From an uncultured Pelagibacteraceae bacterium (lineage in GTDB: Bacteria; Pseudomonadota; Alphaproteobacteria; Pelagibacterales; Pelagibacteraceae), in contig CACJLN010000008.1 of NCBI GenBank assembly GCA_902594255.1, positions 1-54,268 of the forward strand: 54,268 nucleotides of DNA, in the 5' to 3' direction. The notes under the pieces were generated by a model. The model ran no database searches, was not told where the DNA came from, and was given only the letters and a program-made list of their open reading frames with translations. Below, one piece after another: positions 18,438 through 26,894 of the stretch. Numbering within the stretch: position 1 is the stretch's first letter; each line of letters opens with the position of its first letter. Position numbers and translations under genes: made by a program.

Positions 18438-19536
18438 ATTTTGTGATTGAAATTATTACCTCACAAGCAATTGCATTCTCTTTTCCTATTAAACCTAATT
18501 TTTCTACTGTTTTACCTTTTAGATTAATCAAATTTTTATTTAAGTTTGTGAGTTTAGATATAGAATTAATTATCTTATTTCTATAATTTGATACCTTCGG
18601 TTGTTCGCAAATTAAATTAATATCTAAATTATTTATAGAAAAATTTAAACTATAAAGAACTTTTATAATTGGCTTTAACATTTTTGGTGATCTTATATTT
18701 TTATATTTTTTAGTATTTGGAAAATACGTACCAATATCTTTTCTTCTTAATGCTCCTAAAATAGCATCAGTAATTGCATGTAAAATTACGTCACCATCTG
18801 AATGCCCTTTTAATCCGGAGTGAAAAGGTATTTTTGCTCCACCAAGAAAAAGTTCTTTTTTTTTAATTAATCTGTGAATATCAAATCCTAATCCATGAAA
18901 TGTTTTAGATGTTTTTATATCATCTAAGTAAGTAATTTTATTATTTGAATTTTCACCTACAATAAATTTTATTTTATAATCTTGATTTAAAAATAATGTG
19001 GCTTCATCATTAACATTAGTTTTTTCTTTTATAGCTAGATTGTATAATTCATTAAATCTAAAAGCTTGAGGGGTTTGTGTTAATAGAGAATTCTCTCTAT
19101 GCAAATTAAAAATTTGATTTTTAACTTTATATTTTATTGAATCTTTTGAGGTTACTATCGGAACTACTGCTTTATTATTTCTCATATTTTTTACAATTTT
19201 TTTTAACAAGTTTATTGAAAAATTTGGTCTTGCAGCATCATGAATAAAGACATTTTTTGGTTTATACTTTTTAAGATATTTCAGAGCTTTTAAAGATGAG
19301 TCTGATCTTTCTTTGCCGCCTTTTATTACTTTAATCAATTTAGGGTATTTTCTTTTTTTAAATCGATTTAAATTATTTGTAACGATTATAATCTGTCTAA
19401 AAAGTTTTGAATTTAAGGCCTTTTCAATTGAATGTTCAATAATCTCTTTATTTCTATAGACAAAGTGTTGTTTAGCTATTTTGCTGTTAAATCTTTTACT
19501 TTTTCCAGCTGCTAATATTACAAAATAGTTGTTCAT
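18430..19536 (-). CDS. ispDF: Bifunctional IspD/IspF isoprenoid enzyme
   Basis: One polypeptide of 368 residues joins MEP cytidylyltransferase (IspD, residues 1 to about 210) and MEcPP synthase (IspF, about 211 to the end), two non-consecutive steps of the non-mevalonate isoprenoid pathway. IspD shows LAAGKSKRFNSKIAKQ and IHDAARPNF; IspF shows GLGFDIHRL, GLKGHSDGDVILHAI with metal-binding residues, and IGTYFP. Such fusions are normal in alphaproteobacteria. The start is 26 bases from the divergent ntrY. The dusB-ntrB-ntrC genes usually found next to it are missing. Confidence 0.95.
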   Translation of the reverse strand: MNNYFVILAAGKSKRFNSKIAKQHFVYRNKEIIEHSIEKALNSKLFRQIIIVTNNLNRFKKRKYPKLIKVIKGGKERSDSSLKALKYLKKYKPKNVFIHDAARPNFSINLLKKIVKNMRNNKAVVPIVTSKDSIKYKVKNQIFNLHRENSLLTQTPQAFRFNELYNLAIKEKTNVNDEATLFLNQDYKIKFIVGENSNNKITYLDDIKTSKTFHGLGFDIHRLIKKKELFLGGAKIPFHSGLKGHSDGDVILHAITDAILGALRRKDIGTYFPNTKKYKNIRSPKMLKPIIKVLYSLNFSINNLDINLICEQPKVSNYRNKIINSISKLTNLNKNLINLKGKTVEKLGLIGKENAIACEVIISITKYD

Positions 19537-19562
19537 TTATTTAAATAATATAATTCTAAATC

Positions 19563-21347
19563 ATGTTTGATTTTTTGAAAAAAAATATTTTCATAATTAT
19601 TTTATCTAGTATCACACTATTTATAGGCTTTTTAACATTTTTAACCTTTATTGATAGAAGTTTTATAGAATTAAATCAAAACAATTTACAATATCTATTA
19701 ATTTTAAATATTTTTTTACTTTTTTTATTATTTGTATTTATTTTTATTGAAATCAAAAGATCAATTAAAACTGATATTGATAAAGACGGACTAACAGCGA
19801 ATAAGAAATATATAACATATTTTTCTTTATTTACTTTAATACCCTCGATAGTTATTTCTATTTTTTCTTTATTTTTATTTTCTTTTGCCCTCGAAAAGTA
19901 TTTCGATAAAAAAGTATCTACTGTTGTGAATAATTCTTATGAATTAGCAAAAAGCTATGTTGATGAAGTAAGAGATAAAATTCAATCGGATATTGTGCTA
20001 ATAGCTTTTGATATAAATAAAGGTGCTAATTTTTTAAATAATAACGAAAATGAATATTTACGTTTTTTAAATACTCAAAGAATAATTAGAGGTGTTGATG
20101 AAATACATATAATTGATGAAAATAAGAATCTTCTTTTTTCATCTTTAGAGAATACGAATAAATATGTGCCTCCATTAGATCGAGCATTAAAATTAGTTTT
20201 AGAAGATGATAGACCTTTGAAAATAATTAACGCGCCAGAAAATATGTCTGCTGCTATTATGCGACTTCAAGCTTTTAATGATAGATTTTTATATGTTGTA
20301 AAATTTTTGGAAAAAGATATTTCAAAATATTTAACTGAATCTCAAGAGGCAATTAATTTTTATTATACAGTTGAAGAAAAAAGCACAGGTATTAAAATTT
20401 CTTTTGCAATAATTTACATTATCATTGTTACGTTGTTATTGTTTTTATCTATCACAATAGCTATTAGATTTTCTTCAAGATTTTTTAGATCAATAAACAA
20501 CCTAATTTTGGCATCTACCGCGATTGGTGAGGGAAATTTAGAAACTAAAGTTCCAGAAATTAAAACTGATAAAGACTTAGAAATTTTAAACAAAAACTTC
20601 AATTCAATGATTAATAGATTGAGAAACCAACAAGAAAAATTAATTATTACAGAAAGACATGAAGCTTGGGGAAGTTTGGCTAGAAAATTAGCTCATGAAA
20701 TTAAAAATCCACTTACTCCAATTCAACTAACAATTGACAGAATTAAGAATAAATTCTCAAAGGATATCTCTTCAAAAGATGAAGATGAATTTAAAGATAA
20801 TTTAAAGATTATTAATAATCAAATTAAACAAATTGAAAAACTTGTTAACGAATTTTCCGATTTTGCAAGGATGCCAAAACCTGTTATGAAAAAAAATAAT
20901 CTTGTAGTTTTAATAAATGACACGATTAATCTTTTAAAAGAATTAGATAAATCAATTGAAATCAAATTCAATAATAATCAAGATCATGTAGAATTAAATA
21001 GTGATCCTGAACAATTAAGCAGAGTCTTTTTTAATTTGATAAAAAATTCCATAGAAAGTATTCAGCAAAAAGCTGAAAAAATGGCTGATTTTGATAAAAA
21101 AATCTCTATTGAATTAAATAGTTTTGATGATCATATACAACTAATTATAAATGATAATGGTATTGGTTTTGGAGTATTAGAAAAAAACATTAAGGATATT
21201 CTTAGTCCATACTATACGACAAAAAAAAATGGAACCGGATTGGGTCTATCAATAGTAAATAAAATTGTTAATGATCACAATGGAAATATTAGATTTTTAA
21301 ATATTGACAATGGAGCCAGAATAGAAATTATTTTTTCAAAAAAATGA
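19563..21347 (+). CDS. ntrY: Sensor histidine kinase NtrY, shortened
   Basis: NtrY is the membrane kinase partner of NtrX, linked to nitrogen and respiratory control in alphaproteobacteria. The 594 residues contain three N-terminal transmembrane helices (about 8-30, 43-63, 86-109), a periplasmic segment, a fourth helix (280-302), a HAMP domain (to about 355), and HisKA with the phosphorylated His378 in KLAHEIKNPLTP. The HATPase domain ends with NGTGLGLSIVNKIV. A PAS domain usually lies between HAMP and HisKA; here they follow directly, which accounts for the shorter length. It overlaps ntrX by ATGA. Confidence 0.92.
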   Translation: MFDFLKKNIFIIILSSITLFIGFLTFLTFIDRSFIELNQNNLQYLLILNIFLLFLLFVFIFIEIKRSIKTDIDKDGLTANKKYITYFSLFTLIPSIVISIFSLFLFSFALEKYFDKKVSTVVNNSYELAKSYVDEVRDKIQSDIVLIAFDINKGANFLNNNENEYLRFLNTQRIIRGVDEIHIIDENKNLLFSSLENTNKYVPPLDRALKLVLEDDRPLKIINAPENMSAAIMRLQAFNDRFLYVVKFLEKDISKYLTESQEAINFYYTVEEKSTGIKISFAIIYIIIVTLLLFLSITIAIRFSSRFFRSINNLILASTAIGEGNLETKVPEIKTDKDLEILNKNFNSMINRLRNQQEKLIITERHEAWGSLARKLAHEIKNPLTPIQLTIDRIKNKFSKDISSKDEDEFKDNLKIINNQIKQIEKLVNEFSDFARMPKPVMKKNNLVVLINDTINLLKELDKSIEIKFNNNQDHVELNSDPEQLSRVFFNLIKNSIESIQQKAEKMADFDKKISIELNSFDDHIQLIINDNGIGFGVLEKNIKDILSPYYTTKKNGTGLGLSIVNKIVNDHNGNIRFLNIDNGARIEIIFSKK

Positions 21348-22699
21348 GTGCAGAAATTTTAATTATCGATGATAATGCTGATATTAGAAATATTTTAAAT
21401 GAGCTTATTTCTGATCACGGTTTTAAAACAAGAGTAGCCGCTAACTTTAGCCAAGGCTTAAATGAGATTGATAAAAAGTTACCTGATGTTGCCATTATAG
21501 ATGTTAAATTAGATAAGGGTGATAATGATGGTATAGAGTTGTTGTCCCATATTAAAAAAAAAGATAAAGATGTTCCCGTAATTATTATCTCTGGTCACGC
21601 AAATATTGAAATGGCAGTTAAATCATTAAAATCTGGTGCATTTGAGTTTATTGAGAAACCATTTGATCAAGAGAGATTAATGAATTTTGTCAACAGAGCT
21701 GTTGAAAATTTTAATTTAAAAAAAGAAAATAAAGAATATGAGACTAAGTTATTTTCTTCCTATGATTTAATTGGAGAAAGTAAGAATATTAATTCAATAA
21801 GAGACCAAATTGAAAAAATTTCACAAACAGAGAGCCGAATTTTTATATACGGACCCTCAGGCTCTGGCAAAGAGCTTATAGCAAGAAAAATTCATAAGAA
21901 ATCTAAACGAAATAAAAAACCTTTTATAATATTGAATGGTGCACTTTTAGATACCACAAAGTATGAACAAGAATTATTTGGAGAAGAAAAGCCTAACGGT
22001 GTTATCTCATACGGTGCATTAGAAAAAGCTAACAAGGGAACCTTGCTTATTGAGCAGGTATCTGAAATACCACTTGGTATTCAATCAAAAATTCTGAGAG
22101 TTTTAATAGATCAAAAATTCAAAAGAATTAATGGAAATACAGACATTAATGTTGATGTAAGATTAATTTGTTCATCAAGTGATAATCTTAAAAATGAAAT
22201 TGATTTAGGAAACTTTAGAGAAGATTTATACCATAGGTTAAATGTTTTTGAGATAAATATAGAACCTTTAAATCAAAGAATTTCAGATATACCTTTGTTA
22301 ATCAAATATTTTTCCAAAAAAATTTCAGAAAATTATAATATTAGAGAATTAGAAATTGATCAGAATAACAGCTATCTTTTAAATCATTTATGGCCAGGTA
22401 ATGTAAGAGAATTAAGAAACATGATTGAAAGAATTGCGATACTTCAACCTGATACAAAGGACAAAATTTCGAACATAATTAAAGAGTCGATAAAAACAGA
22501 CAATTTAAATGAAAAAATTAAGGAAAATAGTTTATCTGTGCCATTAAAAGAGGCTAGAGAAAAGTTTGAAAAAGAGTATTTAGCAATACAGCTTAAAAAG
22601 TTTAATGGAAATATATCTAAGACTGCCAATTTTGTTGGAATGGAAAGAAGTGCCTTACATAGAAAATTAAAGATTTTAGGAATAAAAGAATTTAATTAA
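21344..22699 (+). CDS. ntrX: Response regulator NtrX with degenerate AAA+ domain
   Basis: NtrX is a receiver-AAA+-Fis regulator phosphorylated by NtrY. Residues 1-120 are the receiver domain with phospho-acceptor Asp53 (IIDVKL). Walker A is intact (GPSGSGKE, residues 170-177). The sigma-54 contact loop GAFTGA is absent: after QELFGEEK comes NGVISYGALEKA. Walker B, normally LDE, is LIEQV at residues 235-239. The C-terminal Fis-type HTH (NISKTANFVGMERSALHRKL) is intact. I infer DNA binding and phosphorylation remain but sigma-54 activation does not. Loss of GAFTGA is known, as I recall, in other alphaproteobacterial NtrX proteins. Confidence 0.92.
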   Translation: MSAEILIIDDNADIRNILNELISDHGFKTRVAANFSQGLNEIDKKLPDVAIIDVKLDKGDNDGIELLSHIKKKDKDVPVIIISGHANIEMAVKSLKSGAFEFIEKPFDQERLMNFVNRAVENFNLKKENKEYETKLFSSYDLIGESKNINSIRDQIEKISQTESRIFIYGPSGSGKELIARKIHKKSKRNKKPFIILNGALLDTTKYEQELFGEEKPNGVISYGALEKANKGTLLIEQVSEIPLGIQSKILRVLIDQKFKRINGNTDINVDVRLICSSSDNLKNEIDLGNFREDLYHRLNVFEINIEPLNQRISDIPLLIKYFSKKISENYNIRELEIDQNNSYLLNHLWPGNVRELRNMIERIAILQPDTKDKISNIIKESIKTDNLNEKIKENSLSVPLKEAREKFEKEYLAIQLKKFNGNISKTANFVGMERSALHRKLKILGIKEFN

Positions 22700-24091
22700 A
22701 TGAATATTATAATTTGTGGTGCTGGAAGGGTGGGCTTCACTATAGCGAAACTATTAAGTGAACAGGGTCACTCAATTACTGTAATTGATCTTTCAAGTGA
22801 GGATATTCAAAAAATTTCAGACACATTAGATGTTAAAGTAATCTTAGGGAAGGCCACTTATCCATCAATTTTAGAAAAAGCAAATGCTTCAGAGGCAGAT
22901 ATGATAATCGCTGTAACTCGAAATGATGAAATCAACATGCTAATTTGTCAAATAGCATTTTCAATCTTCAATATACCTAAAAAGATTGCAAGAATAAGGT
23001 CTCAAGACTATTTAAACCCTAAATACACAAATGTTTACAATAAAGAAAACTTGCCAATTGATGTAATTATTTCTCCAGAAATAGAAATAGCTAAATCGAT
23101 TCAACAGAAATTAGAAGCACCAGGTACATTAGACAGCGTTCCATTTGCAGAAAATAAGATTAGATTGCTTGAAATATTGATTAAAGATAATTGTTTATTA
23201 ATAAATGTTAAACTAAATGAAATAACGAAAAAATTTCCAAAATTAGATGCAAATATTATTGGAATTATTAGAGATAATAAATTTATTATCCCAAAAAAAA
23301 ATGACACAATAAATAAAGACGATAAGATTTACATTATTATCAACTCTTCTCAAATGGCAGAAACTTTAGATGCCTTCGGTCATAACGAAAAAATGACAAA
23401 AAAAATATTAATTATTGGTGGAGGCAATATTGGTTTTAATTTGGCAAAAAATCTTGAGGAAAGTTTCGACTCTTCTAGAGTGAAAATAATAGAAAAAGAT
23501 AAAACCAGAGCAGAATTTTTAGCTAACTCTTTAAATAATACAATTGTAATCAATGGTAATGGATTAGACGAAGAGGTTCTTGCTGAAGCAAATTTAGAAG
23601 AGGCAGAAACTGTATTAGCGTTAACAAACGACGATGAGGATAATTTGATGGTAAGTGTATTGGTTGAAAAATTTACTAAAGATAATTCATCAAATGAAGA
23701 TAAAAGAACCATGGCTTTAATTAATAAACCAAATTATTCATTATTACAAAGTTCACTAAAAATAGATGATTTTATAGATCCAAGAATGAACACTGTATCA
23801 AGTATTTTAAAACATATTCATAAAGGATCTATCGAAACGGCATATACAATTTTAAATGGTGAATACGAAGTTATAGAAGCTGATATAATCGAAACATCGG
23901 AACTTATAAATCAAAGTTTAAAGGATTCTAATTTACCCGATGAAATTAGAGTTGGTGCAGTTTTAAGAAACGGCAAAGTTATGATTCCTAGATCTGATTT
24001 TATATTCAAAAAAAAAGACACAGTTGTTTTTTTAGCAAAAAAAGATGCTATATCGATAGTGGAAAATCTATTTAGAATTAGTTCAATATAA
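22700..24091 (+). CDS. trkA: Trk system potassium uptake protein TrkA
   Basis: TrkA is the peripheral NAD-binding regulatory subunit of the TrkH potassium channel. The 463 residues hold two tandem RCK units: Rossmann motif GAGRVGFTIAKLL at the start and GGGNIGFNLAKNL near residue 238, each followed by a TrkA-C domain. It begins directly after the ntrX stop with no spacer and is followed by trkH after 3 bases. The ntrYX-trkA order is ancestral in alphaproteobacteria. Confidence 0.95.
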   Translation: MNIIICGAGRVGFTIAKLLSEQGHSITVIDLSSEDIQKISDTLDVKVILGKATYPSILEKANASEADMIIAVTRNDEINMLICQIAFSIFNIPKKIARIRSQDYLNPKYTNVYNKENLPIDVIISPEIEIAKSIQQKLEAPGTLDSVPFAENKIRLLEILIKDNCLLINVKLNEITKKFPKLDANIIGIIRDNKFIIPKKNDTINKDDKIYIIINSSQMAETLDAFGHNEKMTKKILIIGGGNIGFNLAKNLEESFDSSRVKIIEKDKTRAEFLANSLNNTIVINGNGLDEEVLAEANLEEAETVLALTNDDEDNLMVSVLVEKFTKDNSSNEDKRTMALINKPNYSLLQSSLKIDDFIDPRMNTVSSILKHIHKGSIETAYTILNGEYEVIEADIIETSELINQSLKDSNLPDEIRVGAVLRNGKVMIPRSDFIFKKKDTVVFLAKKDAISIVENLFRISSI

Positions 24092-24094
24092 TTA

Positions 24095-25501
24095 ATGCTT
24101 AAAATTAGATTAAAATATTTAAGTATTTTTTTGGTTCTTATTTCATTACTATCTTTTCTAAACATTTTATATTCATATTATTTTAACTTATATTTAAATC
24201 TTAATACATATTTTTACACATTATTAATTTCAGGTATTTTTGCTTTGATTTTTTTTAAGTTAAAGTCTAATGGAAATAGATCTAATATATTTGAAAAAAT
24301 TCTTACAATATTATTTGGTTATATTTTTATTCCTATAATTTTGTCAGTACCATTTTATTTTAGTATTTACAATGTTACTTTCTTAAATGCTTTATTTGAA
24401 AGTGTTTCTGGCTTTACATCTACAGGTTTTTCAATATTTACGAATATTAAACAAATAGATCAAAGTTTGATCATGTGGCGATCCACTATCCAATGGATTG
24501 GAGGACTATATTTTTTATTTTCCATAATTTTTTTGATAGATATTTATGATGAGAGTCTAAAAAGATCATTAACTAACTTTATTTCTCTTAATAATTCTGA
24601 AATCATCAAACAATCTGTAAAAATTTTTATTCTTTATTTTTCCCTTACTTTTTTTATTTTTATAATCTGTGAAATAATAGGTTTAAGAACTTTCGACTCC
24701 TTTAATCTAGCTTTGACTTTGATTTCATCTGGTGGTTTTTTACCATTTAATGATATATCTATTGTATTAAATACTGACTTAAAAAAAATAATTTTCTCAA
24801 CATTAATGTTAATTTCTTTTTTTAGTATTTTTTTTATTTATAACTTAATTCTATTTAAAAATAGGGATAAAAATTTTTTTTATGAGGATTATAATCTTTT
24901 ACTATATGTAACTGTTTTAGTTTTAGTTTTTTTATTTTTTTTCGGTTATAATAATGAATTTATAAATATAATATTTTCAATTTTCAGCAGTATTTCTAAC
25001 ATAGGAATTTCTTTGAATAATGAATTCAATAATCTTCAGTTTATATTCCTGCTTTTAGTAATTATAGGTGGGTCTTTTTTTTCTACTAGTTCAGGACTTA
25101 GATTTATTAAGATATATTCTCTGATCAAATTTTCTCTAAATCAGATACTTTCATTCAGTAAGCCTAGAAACATATTTATGTATAGACTTCTATTTTCAAA
25201 GAAAAATTTTGAAATAAACGAAATCAATAAATACTTTCTTTCTATTATAATATTTATTATTTCATTACTTGTGCTTACATCATTATTGGCTTTTTCTGGT
25301 ATTGATTTTGAGCGATGCTTGAAGATATCAATACTTACATTAATGAATACAGTAAATTCATCTATATATGGTATTGATGAGTTTGATTTTAAAAACATCA
25401 ATTTTTTTACAAAATATAGTCTAATTCTGTTTATGATTGTAGGTAGAATTGAGTTATTAACATTATTGTTAATTATAAAAAAATATCTTTTTAAAAATTA
25501 A
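24095..25501 (+). CDS. trkH: Trk system potassium uptake membrane protein TrkH
   Basis: This is the channel subunit of the Trk potassium importer. The 468 residues are mostly hydrophobic, with eight or more membrane spans and pore loops. The first pore loop reads FESVSGFTSTGFSIF and is followed by MWRSTIQWIGGLYFLF, both strong TrkH signatures. Later filter loops (SSGGFLPF, SNIGISLN and NTVNSSIYG) are divergent, which is common outside the first loop. Cotranscription with trkA is implied by 3-base spacing. The stop is 28 bases before tRNA-Arg. Confidence 0.9.
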   Translation: MLKIRLKYLSIFLVLISLLSFLNILYSYYFNLYLNLNTYFYTLLISGIFALIFFKLKSNGNRSNIFEKILTILFGYIFIPIILSVPFYFSIYNVTFLNALFESVSGFTSTGFSIFTNIKQIDQSLIMWRSTIQWIGGLYFLFSIIFLIDIYDESLKRSLTNFISLNNSEIIKQSVKIFILYFSLTFFIFIICEIIGLRTFDSFNLALTLISSGGFLPFNDISIVLNTDLKKIIFSTLMLISFFSIFFIYNLILFKNRDKNFFYEDYNLLLYVTVLVLVFLFFFGYNNEFINIIFSIFSSISNIGISLNNEFNNLQFIFLLLVIIGGSFFSTSSGLRFIKIYSLIKFSLNQILSFSKPRNIFMYRLLFSKKNFEINEINKYFLSIIIFIISLLVLTSLLAFSGIDFERCLKISILTLMNTVNSSIYGIDEFDFKNINFFTKYSLILFMIVGRIELLTLLLIIKKYLFKN

Positions 25502-25529
25502 ATTTGTATTATAAAATTAAAAAGTTAAT

Positions 25530-25606
25530 GCGCCCTTAGCTCAGCTGGATAGAGCATCGGTTTTCTAAACCGAGGGTCGTAGGTTCGAATCCTTCAGGGC
25601 GCGCCA
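25530..25606 (+). tRNA. tRNA-Arg (anticodon TCT)
   Basis: A 77-nt cloverleaf. The 7-bp acceptor stem is GCGCCCT/AGGGCGC, the D arm GCTC/GAGC, the anticodon stem TCGGT/ACCGA with loop TTTCTAA giving anticodon TCT (reads AGA, the favoured Arg codon in AT-rich genomes), and the T arm GTAGG-TTCGAAT-CCTTC with one T-T mismatch. The discriminator is G and CCA is encoded. Confidence 0.96.
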
Positions 25607-25742
25607 ACCATCTATTTTCATTAAAATTATTGAGTATTATTAACTTGACTAGAATTCCCCCAATTTAGAAATTTTAATAAATACCTCTTGAAGAGTTTTT
25701 TTTAACATGCTTAAATTAAGAATATTCAAAAGAAATTTTGAA

Positions 25743-25760
25743 TTATTTGTTAACAAATAA
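25743..25760. promoter_or_regulatory. Perfect 18-bp palindrome before aapJ
   Basis: The sequence TTATTTGTT/AACAAATAA is a perfect 9+9 palindrome centred on GTTAAC, 19 bases before the aapJ start codon and just before the Shine-Dalgarno sequence AGGAAG. It could be an operator for a dimeric regulator or part of the 5' UTR. With no loop it would fold poorly as RNA, which favours protein binding. Upstream, 25607-25742 holds no gene; TTGAAG-17-TTAAAT near 25688 is a weak promoter candidate. Confidence 0.55.
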
Positions 25761-25779
25761 ATAAACAATAGGAAGAAAT

Positions 25780-26820
25780 ATGTTTAAATACTTAAAACAA
25801 TTAACTTCTTTAGTTGCTATGGTAGCTGTGTTGTTCACTTTTACAACAGAGACTATGGCTGCTAAAAAATCTAAAACACTTAAAAACACTCAAAAGAAGG
25901 GTTTTGTAAGATGTGGAGTATCTCAAGGTCTTCCAGGATTTTCTAACGCTGATGCTGCAGGAAATTGGACTGGTATAGATGTTGACGTATGTAGAGCGGT
26001 AGCTGCTGCAGTGCTAGGTGATGCAAACAAAGTTAAGTTTACACCATTAAGTGCTAAAGAAAGATTTACAGCTTTAACTTCTGGTGAAATTGATATTTTA
26101 TCAAGAAACACAACTTGGACTCTTTCTAGAGATGCTGATATCGGACTTACATTCGTGGGAGTAAATTTCTACGATGGTCAAGGTTTCATGGTTAGAAAAA
26201 GTTCTGGTATTACTTCAACAAGCCAATTCAAAGATGGTATCTCAGCTTGTACAAATATTGGTACTACAACTGAGTTAAATATGAGAGATTTCTTTAATTC
26301 AAAAGGAATCAAATATGAACCAGTTGCTTTTGAAAAAGCTGATGAGGTTGTAGCTGCCTATGATGCAGGTAGATGTGATACTTACACTACTGATAAATCT
26401 GGTCTTGCTGCACAAAGAACAAAAATGTCTAATCCAGATGAACATATAGTTTTACCTGAAACTGTTTCAAAGGAGCCATTAGGTCCTGTTGTCAGACAAG
26501 GTGATTCTGTTTGGGAAGATATCGTAAGATGGTCATTAAATACTATGATTGAGGCAGAGGAATATGGCATCACATCATCGAATGCAGATATGATGAAAAC
26601 TTCAGACAATCCAGCAATTAAAAGATTAGTTGGTGCTGAAGGTGAATTAGGTGCTGCTTTTGGTCTTGATAATGACTGGAGCTTAAGAATTATTAAGCAA
26701 GTTGGTAATTATGGTGAAAGCTACAAAAGAAATATAGCTGACACTGGAATTTTACCTGACAGAGGTCCAAATGAATTATGGACTAAGGGTGGAATTCTTT
26801 ACGTACCACCTGCAAGATAA
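25780..26820 (+). CDS. aapJ: General L-amino acid ABC transporter, periplasmic binding protein (AapJ/YhdW)
   Basis: The 346-residue solute-binding protein feeds amino acids to the AapQMP permease. A signal peptide ends near TMAAKKS (residues 1 to about 28). The mature part carries the AapJ hallmarks RCGVSQGLPGFSNADAAGNW, GIDVDVCRAVAAAVLG, a TTWTLSRDADIGLTFVGVNFYDGQ segment and the end GPNELWTKGGILYVPPAR. The codons are richer in G/C-ending and Gly/Ala residues than the neighbours, as in highly expressed genes. It has a strong Shine-Dalgarno site, an upstream palindrome and its own terminator, so expression is probably higher than that of the permease genes. Confidence 0.95.
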   Translation: MFKYLKQLTSLVAMVAVLFTFTTETMAAKKSKTLKNTQKKGFVRCGVSQGLPGFSNADAAGNWTGIDVDVCRAVAAAVLGDANKVKFTPLSAKERFTALTSGEIDILSRNTTWTLSRDADIGLTFVGVNFYDGQGFMVRKSSGITSTSQFKDGISACTNIGTTTELNMRDFFNSKGIKYEPVAFEKADEVVAAYDAGRCDTYTTDKSGLAAQRTKMSNPDEHIVLPETVSKEPLGPVVRQGDSVWEDIVRWSLNTMIEAEEYGITSSNADMMKTSDNPAIKRLVGAEGELGAAFGLDNDWSLRIIKQVGNYGESYKRNIADTGILPDRGPNELWTKGGILYVPPAR

Positions 26821-26840
26821 TTGCATATTTAAATGATTAA

Positions 26841-26871
26841 AAAGGGCTAGATTTTTCTAGCCCTTTTTTTT
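26841..26871 (+). terminator. Rho-independent terminator or attenuator after aapJ
   Basis: An 11-bp stem AAAGGGCTAGA/TCTAGCCCTTT with a 4-base loop lies 20 bases after the aapJ stop and is followed by a run of T. It separates the binding-protein gene from aapQMP, so it probably terminates most transcripts or protects the aapJ 3' end, giving more binding protein than permease. Confidence 0.88.
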
Positions 26872-26894
26872 ATAAGCTTTTATATTACTCCATT

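Noticed and set aside
23380..23712. 110-codon frame opposite trkA
   Set aside because: Antisense to the second Rossmann domain of TrkA; Ser/Leu-rich composition is typical of the complement of AT-rich coding sequence.
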